Source: Microcaldota archaeon (GTDB lineage Archaea > Micrarchaeota > Micrarchaeia > Micrarchaeales > Micrarchaeaceae). From it: a stretch of DNA of 10,416 nucleotides. Numbering within the stretch: the first letter of the stretch is position 1; each line of letters begins with the position of its first letter. Under the pieces are notes generated by a model. It was not told the DNA's origin, did not search any database, and was given only the letters and a program-made list of their open reading frames with translations. Shown in pieces: positions 1 to 5,178 of this stretch. The stretch covers positions 1 through 10,416 of the forward strand of contig JAGWFU010000015.1 of assembly GCA_028867845.1 (NCBI GenBank), written 5' to 3'. Both the position numbers and the translations under genes were made by a program.

Positions 1-23
1 TTTGCAGACATCGAGTAAAGAGG

Positions 24-109
24 CGCCCGGGGTGGGAATCGAACCCACAGAAGCCATTACTAGCTAAACAGCTTAGCAGGCTGCCGCCATACCACTAGGC
101 GACCCGGGC
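24..109 (-). tRNA. tRNA-Ser, anticodon GCT
   Basis: On the minus strand this folds as a class II tRNA of 86 nt. It has a 7-bp acceptor stem GCCCGGG/CCCGGGC, a three-pair D stem (GCC/GGC), an anticodon stem GCAGC/GCTGT with loop CTGCTAA, a variable arm (AGCT/GGCT with loop AGTAAT), and a T arm GTGGG-TTCGATT-CCCAC. The loop gives anticodon GCT, reading AGC and AGT serine codons. The long variable arm and G73 discriminator are serine identity features. CCA is not encoded and no intron is visible. A TATA box sits about 27 nt before the mature 5' end, so it probably has its own promoter although the SRP RNA gene lies upstream in the same direction. Confidence 0.95.
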
Positions 110-132
110 ACGTAAGTATTACTGCGCCCAAC

Positions 133-140
133 ATTTATAA
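133..140 (-). promoter_or_regulatory. TATA box for tRNA-Ser
   Basis: Read on the minus strand this is TTATAAAT, centred about 27 nt before the tRNA 5' end at 109. That is the normal TBP-binding distance in archaea. The 40-nt stretch 110-149 between the SRP RNA 3' end and the tRNA holds nothing else visible. Confidence 0.7.
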
Positions 141-149
141 TCCATCAGT

Positions 150-406
150 GGCAGGAGCCGATTCTGCACCATAAGCCGATGACGGGTTAGCTGCACTCCA
201 GCTCCACTCTGTATCTTAAGAGCACAGCCAAAATATGCTTAAGGTTGCTCCTTCCGGCCTGGCCTGGTTCGCGTATCCGACTGCCACCTAAGGCAAAGCT
301 TCGACGCTTAAGTGCAGGCCCGGCAGCGTATTATGACACTCGACCGGCATTGGCCCGCCAAAAGGGATCTGCGGATGGGAGACCCTTAGCTTCCCGCCTA
401 CCTGCC
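150..406 (-). ncRNA. ffs: Signal recognition particle (7S) RNA
   Basis: This is the RNA scaffold of the signal recognition particle, which binds SRP54 and SRP19 and targets ribosomes making membrane and secreted proteins. Minus-strand bases 267-243 carry the SRP54-binding helix 8 tip: CAGG, a GGAA tetraloop closed by CC/GG, then AGCA. This aligns base for base with the bacterial 4.5S and archaeal 7S tip except that the closing stem is one pair shorter. Bases 314-285 form a helix-6-like hairpin (CACTTAAG/CTTAGGTG). The ends pair as helix 1 (GGCAGG at 406-401 with CCTGCC at 155-150). Near the 5' end two hairpins (GGGA/TCCC and CCGC/GCGG) have loops containing AAGGG and CCCTT, which can make the Alu-domain loop-loop contact. 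The ends are set by helix 1 and a TATA element about 26 nt upstream and could be off by a few bases. At 257 nt it is slightly short for an archaeal 7S RNA. No protein gene belongs here. Confidence 0.93.
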
Positions 407-426
407 AATAGATATTTTGACCACTG

Positions 427-436
427 TATTAAATAT
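427..436. promoter_or_regulatory. Shared divergent TATA element, SRP RNA / aIF2-beta
   Basis: TATTAAATAT is AT-rich on both strands. Its centre lies about 25 nt from the SRP RNA 5' end (406), the right distance for that minus-strand start. Read the other way it would place a plus-strand start near 457, giving aIF2-beta a leader of about 18 nt that contains its Shine-Dalgarno. No second TATA box is visible in the 68-bp spacer, so one element may serve both genes. The sharing is inference. Confidence 0.55.
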
Positions 437-474
437 GTTTAGCCGCCAAAGATTACCGATACAAAGGTGTATGG

Positions 475-888
475 TTGAGCGAGCAGAGCTACACTGAGCT
501 TCTTGACAGGGCGTTCTCCAAACTGCCCAAGCTTTCGGCCGAGAAGTCGGACTTCGTTATACCCAAGGTTGAGTCAATAACCGAGGGCAACAAGACGATC
601 ATAAGGAACATAATGGCGATAGCGGACGCGGCGAGGAGGAAGGCCGGGGATATCGCGAGATACGTGAGCAAGGAGCTTTCAATCCCGGTCAACGTGGAGG
701 ACACCAGGCTGATAATCAACGGGAAGTTCCCGCAAGATGATCTTAACAAGCGCATACTGAAGTACTTCGAGGTATACGTCGTGTGCAAGGAGTGCCACAA
801 GCCGGATACACATCTGGAGAACGCGGAGAAGGGCATGTACCTCGTGTGCGAGGCATGCGGAGCGAGGTATTGGGTAAAGAACTATTGA
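475..888 (+). CDS. eif2b: Translation initiation factor 2 subunit beta (aIF2-beta)
   Basis: This is the beta subunit of the aIF2 heterotrimer, which carries initiator Met-tRNA to the small ribosomal subunit; beta contacts gamma through its N-terminal helix. The 137-aa protein has the family layout: an N-terminal amphipathic segment (about residues 5-20), a central alpha/beta domain (about 30-100, including TRLIINGKF), and a C-terminal zinc ribbon with C104-x2-C107 and C125-x2-C128. Length is normal. The start is TTG: AGGTG lies at 465-469, exactly 5 nt before it, whereas the ATG at 471 is in another frame. It forms an operon with aIF1A, whose start is 9 nt downstream. It diverges from the SRP RNA gene. 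Confidence 0.96.
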   Translation: MSEQSYTELLDRAFSKLPKLSAEKSDFVIPKVESITEGNKTIIRNIMAIADAARRKAGDIARYVSKELSIPVNVEDTRLIINGKFPQDDLNKRILKYFEVYVVCKECHKPDTHLENAEKGMYLVCEACGARYWVKNY

Positions 889-897
889 GGCTTTTTG

Positions 898-1218
898 ATG
901 AACAGACGACCTACATATGACCAGAGGAGGGGTGCTCCTGTCGAGAGCGCGGTGAAGATGCCGCACGACAACGAGATCATAGGCAGGGTCATAAAGATTG
1001 CTGGCGCCTCCAAGTTCATGGTCAGATGCACGGACGGCAACGAGAGGCTGTGCAGCATACCTGGCAGGCTGAGGAGGAGGTTCTGGATAAAGGAGGGGGA
1101 TCTCGTGATAGTCAAACCCTGGGTGGTGCAGAGCAACGAGAGGGGCGACATCATCTGGAGGTACAGCGTCATGGACATGGGGAAGCTCAAGGACATGGGG
1201 AAGATGCAGAACCTCTGA
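898..1218 (+). CDS. eif1a: Translation initiation factor 1A (aIF1A)
   Basis: aIF1A is an OB-fold protein that binds the A-site region of the small ribosomal subunit and helps place initiator tRNA. The 106-aa protein has a basic flexible N-terminus (about 1-20) and the S1-like OB fold (about 25-95). Family-typical segments include IIGRVIKIAGASKFMVRCTDG, the basic PGRLRRRFWIKEGDLV stretch, and a closing IIWRYS strand. The ATG at 898 is preferred to the adjacent TTG at 895 because GAGG at 887-890 puts the Shine-Dalgarno in the same register as in neighbouring genes. It is the second gene of the aIF2-beta operon. The 89-bp spacer after it contains a TATA-like element for orc1. Confidence 0.95.
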   Translation: MNRRPTYDQRRGAPVESAVKMPHDNEIIGRVIKIAGASKFMVRCTDGNERLCSIPGRLRRRFWIKEGDLVIVKPWVVQSNERGDIIWRYSVMDMGKLKDMGKMQNL

Positions 1219-1255
1219 GCTGTGCGTAGTCGAGACGTGCATACTGAACAAAGGG

Positions 1256-1263
1256 TTTTAAGC
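1256..1263 (+). promoter_or_regulatory. Probable TATA box for orc1/cdc6
   Basis: TTTTAAGC, preceded by the purine-rich stretch AAAGGG that would suit TFB (BRE), predicts a transcript start near 1286 and a leader of about 22 nt before the ATG at 1308. The rest of the 1219-1307 spacer shows no repeat or RNA. Confidence 0.45.
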
Positions 1264-1307
1264 TTAGATTCCTATGTTAAAGCTACTAAGTCCTACGTGG
1301 GGTTTCG

Positions 1308-2528
1308 ATGCAGTCTCTCAAGGATATGCTTGTTGAATCAAAGATATTCGCAAACCGAGAGGTACTCTCCCCGCACTACACGCCGAAGAAGCTTATTTTC
1401 AGGGAGAAGGAGATAAACAACATTGAGAGGGCCATAGCCCCAGCGCTGAAGGGTGAGAGAGGAAGGAACCTCTTCATCTACGGCAAGACAGGATCCGGGA
1501 AGACATCGTGCGCAAGGTACGTGATAGAGGAGGTCCGCGACATACCCAACGGCAGGGCCAAGATATCATACATAAACTGCAAGATTTACAACTCAAGGTA
1601 CAGGGTGCTGAACAAGATAGTGAGCGACCATCTCCCAACCTACGCGAAGAGGGGATACGGCGCAGTGGACCTCTACGAAAAGCTTACAAGCTGGATAGAG
1701 GAGGACAACAAGATACTGGTGATAATACTCGACGAGGTGGACGTGGTCAAGGACCTTGACGACCTCATCTACACCCTCACAAGGATAAACAGCGACATAA
1801 AGGCAGGAGGGGTCACGATCATAGGGATATCGAACAAGGTGTCGTTCAAGGAGGCGCTGGATCCGAGGAGCCTCTCCACACTGTACGAGACAGAACTGGT
1901 GTTCGCGCCCTACTACGCCACAGAGTTATACGCGATAATCAAGGACAGGGCCGGGATGGGGTTCAGGGCCAACGTCATAAACGATGACATACTCCATTTC
2001 ATAGCAGCGTCTGCGGCGAAGGAGGGAGGAGACGCGAGGATGTCGCTCAAGATACTGTCGAAGTCGGGGGAGATGGCTGAGGAGAGGGGGCTCGACAAGG
2101 TCACGATGAAGGAGGCGACCGAGGCATCGAGGTTCGCAGAGAATGACGTGGTGTACGAGCTGATAGCGACGCTGCCTGAGCACCACAAGCTTGTCCTGTA
2201 CTCTATAGCGATGCTAACGCAGAGCGGCGGATCATACAAGAAGCTGACTGACGGTGCGGACACTTACCTGTTCAGCGGAGAGGTCTACAGGAGGTACAAG
2301 AGCATAACAGAGAGCCTGCACAAGGAGGCGAAGAGCGAGAGGTGGTACAGGAAGTACCTCTCTGAACTGGAGATGCAGGGGCTCATCACAGCGTTCGAGT
2401 CGGGCAAGGGGATAAGGGGGCATACAAAGCTGATAAAGCTGATGTACCCGCCGCAGAAGACCAAGGACGTGCTGGAGAAGGACATAATGGGCTACGAGAG
2501 GGAGACAGAGAAGGAGGAGCCCGCCTGA
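1308..2528 (+). CDS. cdc6: Orc1/Cdc6 replication initiator
   Basis: This is the archaeal initiator that binds origin DNA as an ATP-bound AAA+ protein and helps load MCM helicase. The 406-aa protein is normal in length. It has Walker A GKTGSGKT (59-66), Walker B VIILDEVD (138-145), a sensor 1 asparagine in GISNK (N176), DPRSLSTL (185-192) at the usual initiator-specific region, and a sensor 2 arginine in GGDARMSL (R244). The lid domain runs to about 280, then a winged-helix DNA-binding domain from about 285 to 380. All ATPase residues are present. Start ATG 1308 follows its own probable promoter. The next gene, rpp30, begins 10 nt after its stop, so the two are probably cotranscribed. No convincing origin recognition box is visible beside it. 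Confidence 0.96.
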   Translation: MQSLKDMLVESKIFANREVLSPHYTPKKLIFREKEINNIERAIAPALKGERGRNLFIYGKTGSGKTSCARYVIEEVRDIPNGRAKISYINCKIYNSRYRVLNKIVSDHLPTYAKRGYGAVDLYEKLTSWIEEDNKILVIILDEVDVVKDLDDLIYTLTRINSDIKAGGVTIIGISNKVSFKEALDPRSLSTLYETELVFAPYYATELYAIIKDRAGMGFRANVINDDILHFIAASAAKEGGDARMSLKILSKSGEMAEERGLDKVTMKEATEASRFAENDVVYELIATLPEHHKLVLYSIAMLTQSGGSYKKLTDGADTYLFSGEVYRRYKSITESLHKEAKSERWYRKYLSELEMQGLITAFESGKGIRGHTKLIKLMYPPQKTKDVLEKDIMGYERETEKEEPA

Positions 2529-2538
2529 CGGTGTTTGA

Positions 2539-3045
2539 TTGGAGTTCAACGACATTGTGTACCCAACATGCAACGCCGATGCCGATTTTGCGGCCAGGCT
2601 CGGGTTCAAGAGGCTGCTTGTTGCGGGGAAGGACGTCGAGATAAGGGACATCGACAGGGACAAGAACACAAACGCAAAGGACTGCGTGGTCATTGGCGTG
2701 AACAAGCCGAGATTGGAGGCAGCGGCTAAGAGCGGCGCGATTGCAATAAGCATAACAGACCAGAGGATAGACAGGAAGCTTATGCAGACGATGAAGGAGA
2801 GGGAGACGAAGCTGCTCATCTCCTTTGCAGTTCTGAAGGAGACAGGAGGAAACGACAGGCAGAGGACGCTGTACATGATGTCCAAGCTGCTCCGCCATGC
2901 GGTGAAGATGAGGATAGAGGTCTGCTTCGCCAGCATGGCACGGTCGAGGCTGCACATGCTCTCCACGATGCAGATAATAGAGCTGGCCAAGCTCATCGGC
3001 GCGGAGGAGGACGCTGCGAGGAAGGGGCTCAAGCAGATAGGATGA
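2539..3045 (+). CDS. rnp3: RNase P protein component 3 (Rpp30)
   Basis: Rpp30 is a TIM-barrel-like protein that pairs with Pop5 and stabilises the catalytic domain of RNase P RNA, which trims tRNA 5' leaders. The 168-aa sequence shows the family pattern: an N-terminal strand with DIVYPT (5-10), GFKRLLVAG (22-30), repeating beta-alpha units, and the late signature ASMARSRLHM (131-140) followed by IIELAKLIGA, matching the conserved SGARSRWELRSP-like region. It is short for the family, whose members usually exceed 200 residues. The start is TTG, with GGTG at 2530-2533 exactly 5 nt before it. It lies between orc1 and its partner gene pop5. Confidence 0.9.
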   Translation: MEFNDIVYPTCNADADFAARLGFKRLLVAGKDVEIRDIDRDKNTNAKDCVVIGVNKPRLEAAAKSGAIAISITDQRIDRKLMQTMKERETKLLISFAVLKETGGNDRQRTLYMMSKLLRHAVKMRIEVCFASMARSRLHMLSTMQIIELAKLIGAEEDAARKGLKQIG

Positions 3046-3049
3046 TGCC

Positions 3050-3382
3050 ATGATGAGGGACAAGAGGAGGTATGTGGTCGTCGAGAGCTACAACGCTGTG
3101 GACAATCCGGACCTCTTCCAGAGGAGGCTGATTGCGGCACTGCTGCAGGTGGCGGGAGAGGCCAACCTGTTCAGACTGAATCCGAAGATAGTCAAGTTCG
3201 TGGACGAGAGGCGCTTCATAGTGAGGACCAGCCTAGAGGGCATGAGGCAGCTGGTGCTTGCCCTCTCTTTCATAACCAGCATCGATGGGAAGGAGGCCGC
3301 ATTCTATACTTTGGGCTCATCTGGAACCATACTGGCGATAGAGAAGAAGATCAAGAAGGGCCAGACTTCAGCCAGTCGTTGA
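3050..3382 (+). CDS. rnp2: RNase P protein component 2 (Pop5)
   Basis: Pop5 binds Rpp30 as a heterotetramer and activates the catalytic domain of RNase P RNA. The 110-aa protein has an RRM-like fold pattern: KRRYVVVE (5-12) as the first strand, a helix around 22-38, RRFIVRT (54-60), a helix containing GMRQLVLALSFI, and the C-terminal family hallmark LGSSGTILAIEKK (88-100). Length is normal. It starts 4 nt after the rpp30 stop; a second ATG follows at once at 3053 and cannot be excluded. The last 32 bp overlap the 3' end of the opposing idi2 gene. Confidence 0.92.
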   Translation: MMRDKRRYVVVESYNAVDNPDLFQRRLIAALLQVAGEANLFRLNPKIVKFVDERRFIVRTSLEGMRQLVLALSFITSIDGKEAAFYTLGSSGTILAIEKKIKKGQTSASR

Positions 3383-4445
3383 GCTCTCCAGTAACCACGT
3401 ACCTCAGCCTCGATAGTTCACTGATGTTCTTGCATCCCGTGAGGAACATCGCGGTCTTCAGCTCGAATATCAGATCCTCGATGTGCTGCCTCACCGCCTT
3501 GCTCGAAGTCATCGCTGGCTTCAGCATAGGCTGCGCCTGCGCGCACAGTGTAGCGCCCATGGCTACCGACTTGGCGATGTCAAGGCCTGTCCTTATCCCG
3601 CCTGACGATACGACAGGTATCTTGACAGCCTTCCTGACCATCAACAGCGACGCCGCAGTGGGGATGCCCCAGTCCCAGAAGAGATCGCCGATCATCTCCT
3701 TGGACCTCATCCTCATCTCCTTAGCCCTGTAGTACTCGACAGCGACGTAGCTTGTTCCGCCTGCGCCCGCCACTTCTATGGCGCTCACCCCCGCAGATTC
3801 TAGCTTCTTGGCGACGTCACCAGATATTCCAGAGCCGACCTCCTTCACCACCACGGGTATCCCTACGTTCTGGACGAAATGCCTTATCTTAGATGCAACG
3901 TTGGAGTAGTTGGGCTCGCCCTCCGGCTGAGTCACCTCCTGCTCCGGATTAAGGTGGATGTAGAAGGCGTCGGCGTCGAGCATCTCTATCAGCCTCTTGC
4001 CGTCAGCCACGCTGAACCCCTTCGATATCTGCGCGCCGCCCACGTTCGTGCCAAGGAATATGTCCGGCGCGACCTTCCTTGCAACCGAGTATGTAGCGGC
4101 AAGCCGCTTGTCGTAGAGGCCTGCCCTCTGACTCCCCACGGCCATGCCGAGGCCCAGCTCCTCGCACGCCTCGGCTATGTTCCTGTTTATCTTCTCAGCG
4201 AGCTTCGCCCCGCCCGTCATTGCACCCACCATGATGGGGGCAGAGAACCTGTGGCCCAAGAATGTGGTTGTTGTGTCGATCTGGTCGAGGTCAATCTCGG
4301 GGAGCGAGTTGTTTATCAGGTGGACGTTCTCGAAGAGCGTGGTGAGCCTCCTGGACTGAACCGGCTTGTCGGTGCATATGTTGATGTGGTCCTCCTTGCG
4401 CTTCATTATGAGCCTGACCTTCTCGTCCTTCCCCATCTTAGCCAA
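3351..4445 (-). CDS. fni: Type 2 isopentenyl-diphosphate delta-isomerase
   Basis: IDI-2 interconverts isopentenyl and dimethylallyl diphosphate using reduced FMN and Mg2+, supplying precursors for archaeal isoprenoid lipids. The 364-aa protein is a TIM barrel with the family motifs: RKEDHI (16-21), SAPIMVGAMTGG (68-79) at the FMN site, GSQRAGL (104-110), HLNPEQE...QPEGE (164-177) holding the metal and catalytic Gln/Glu region, KEVGSGIS (201-208), VAGAGGTS (225-232), and SSGGIRTG for phosphate binding. The start is taken as TTG 4445 because GGGTG at 4455-4451 is exactly 5 nt upstream; an in-frame ATG at 4436 has no such site. It is divergent from idi1 and convergent with pop5, overlapping that gene's end by 32 bp. 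Confidence 0.96.
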   Translation of the reverse strand: MAKMGKDEKVRLIMKRKEDHINICTDKPVQSRRLTTLFENVHLINNSLPEIDLDQIDTTTTFLGHRFSAPIMVGAMTGGAKLAEKINRNIAEACEELGLGMAVGSQRAGLYDKRLAATYSVARKVAPDIFLGTNVGGAQISKGFSVADGKRLIEMLDADAFYIHLNPEQEVTQPEGEPNYSNVASKIRHFVQNVGIPVVVKEVGSGISGDVAKKLESAGVSAIEVAGAGGTSYVAVEYYRAKEMRMRSKEMIGDLFWDWGIPTAASLLMVRKAVKIPVVSSGGIRTGLDIAKSVAMGATLCAQAQPMLKPAMTSSKAVRQHIEDLIFELKTAMFLTGCKNISELSRLRYVVTGELNDWLKSGPS

Positions 4446-4474
4446 ATAAGCACCCGTATCCTTAATGCATTCCG

Positions 4475-4486
4475 GATTTTAATACC
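4475..4486. promoter_or_regulatory. Shared divergent TATA element, idi2 / idi1
   Basis: The 60-bp spacer between the two start codons contains one clear TATA-like block, TTTTAATA at 4477-4484 on plus and TATTAAAA on minus. For idi1 its centre is about 26 nt before the ATG at 4506, predicting a leaderless or nearly leaderless mRNA. For idi2 it predicts a start near 4455, leaving a leader of about 10 nt that is mostly Shine-Dalgarno. A second AT-rich stretch at 4494-4503 is too close to idi1. That one element serves both genes is inferred from spacing. Confidence 0.55.
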
Positions 4487-4505
4487 TTGCCACCCAAAAT
4501 ATATC

Positions 4506-5039
4506 ATGGCTGAGGGCGGCAACATAGATGTCATACTTGTCGACAAGGACGACAACCAAGTGGGCACCATGGAGAAGATGGCGGCGCACATGAACGGCGC
4601 CACGCTGCACAGGGCGTTCTCGGTGTTCGTATTCAACTCGAAGGGCGAGACGCTGCTGCAGAGAAGGGCGATGGAGAAGTACCACGCAAGGGGGCTGTGG
4701 AGCAACACATGCTGCTCGCACCCCTTTCCGGGGGAGCCAGTGGCCGATGCCGCGCACAGGCGGTTAAGGGAGGAGATGGGATTCGATTGCAAGCTGGACG
4801 AAAGGTTCAGCTTCATCTACAGGGCGGAGCTGGAGAAAGGGATGACCGAGCACGAGTTCGACCATGTCTTCTTCGGAAGATACGAGGGCAAGGTGGCCCC
4901 CGACCCCAACGAGGTTATGGACTACAAATGGGTTGGATTGAAGGAGCTAAGGGATGCGGCAGCCAAGGAACCGAGCAAGTACACGCCGTGGCTGATAATA
5001 GCGCTTGATGAAATCAAGGCCAGAAAGATACCTCTTTGA
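4506..5039 (+). CDS. idi: Type 1 isopentenyl-diphosphate delta-isomerase (Nudix)
   Basis: IDI-1 catalyses the same isomerisation as the opposing gene, but by a metal-dependent protonation mechanism in an unrelated Nudix fold. The 177-aa protein is full length. WSNTCCSHP (65-73) places C70 at the catalytic cysteine and H72 at the metal site. HRAFSVFVF (35-43) begins the Nudix core. The Nudix-box helix region G76 to F93 has the REE of RLREEMGF but lacks the canonical early Glu, as is usual in this family. EHEFDHVFFG (115-124) supplies the second catalytic acid (E117). YKWVGLKEL closes the domain. The reading frame stays open far upstream antisense to idi2, but homology begins at this ATG and a TATA box sits about 26 nt before it. 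No Shine-Dalgarno is visible, consistent with a leaderless mRNA. Confidence 0.95.
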   Translation: MAEGGNIDVILVDKDDNQVGTMEKMAAHMNGATLHRAFSVFVFNSKGETLLQRRAMEKYHARGLWSNTCCSHPFPGEPVADAAHRRLREEMGFDCKLDERFSFIYRAELEKGMTEHEFDHVFFGRYEGKVAPDPNEVMDYKWVGLKELRDAAAKEPSKYTPWLIIALDEIKARKIPL

Positions 5040-5062
5040 CGTCGCCAAAACTGCACAAAACC

Positions 5063-5072
5063 TTTATATATT
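5063..5072 (+). promoter_or_regulatory. TATA box upstream of the racemase gene
   Basis: TTTATATATT preceded by CAAAACC (possible BRE) is the best TATA box in the 139-bp spacer 5040-5178. It predicts transcription from about 5093 and an 85-nt leader that includes the hairpin at 5111-5154. A weaker TTTTAAAT at 5097-5104 would start transcription near 5127, inside the hairpin. Confidence 0.55.
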
Positions 5073-5110
5073 TGGACGGCTGCAGTAATAGCAGTGTTTT
5101 AAATGGACGG

Positions 5111-5154
5111 ATTAGCTTCACTGCGGTGGCTCCTTTACGCCATGCACAGCTAAT
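5111..5154 (+). promoter_or_regulatory. Structured leader hairpin before the racemase gene
   Basis: A perfect 7-bp inverted repeat, ATTAGCT (5111-5117) and AGCTAAT (5148-5154), encloses further nested pairs: TGC/GCA (5122-5124 with 5144-5146) and TGGC/GCCA (5127-5130 with 5139-5142), around the 8-nt loop TCCTTTAC. Small internal loops separate the three segments. It lies in the predicted leader, 25 nt before the ATG at 5179. It does not match a tRNA, a box C/D or H/ACA guide, or any riboswitch I know. A 16-codon frame (ATG 5103 to TAA 5153) runs through it, without a Shine-Dalgarno. Function unknown; it may be regulatory or a small RNA. Confidence 0.45.
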
Positions 5155-5178
5155 GCTAGCCCGGACTCTTCCTTTGAG

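Noticed and set aside
245..442. Plus-strand 65-codon open frame
   Set aside because: It lies antisense to the SRP RNA, whose helix 8, helix 6 and end pairing explain the region; the peptide resembles no known protein.
679..1251. Long minus-strand frame opposite aIF2-beta and aIF1A
   Set aside because: It is a shadow of the two conserved plus-strand genes, with His/Pro/Leu-rich low-complexity translation and no recognisable motif. Similar shadows oppose orc1, rpp30, the proteasome and the exosome genes.
1291..1307. Possible origin recognition box before orc1 (TCCTACGTGGGGTTTCG)
   Set aside because: It shares only short pieces with the mini-ORB consensus, is a single copy, and overlaps the translation start region.
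3879..4505. Long upstream in-frame extension of idi1 (209 codons)
   Set aside because: It is antisense to idi2 and low in complexity. Type 1 isomerase homology, the TATA box and normal family length all place the start at 4506.
5103..5153. 16-codon frame as a genuine small protein gene
   Set aside because: No Shine-Dalgarno and no recognisable peptide; kept only as part of the hairpin-leader observation.
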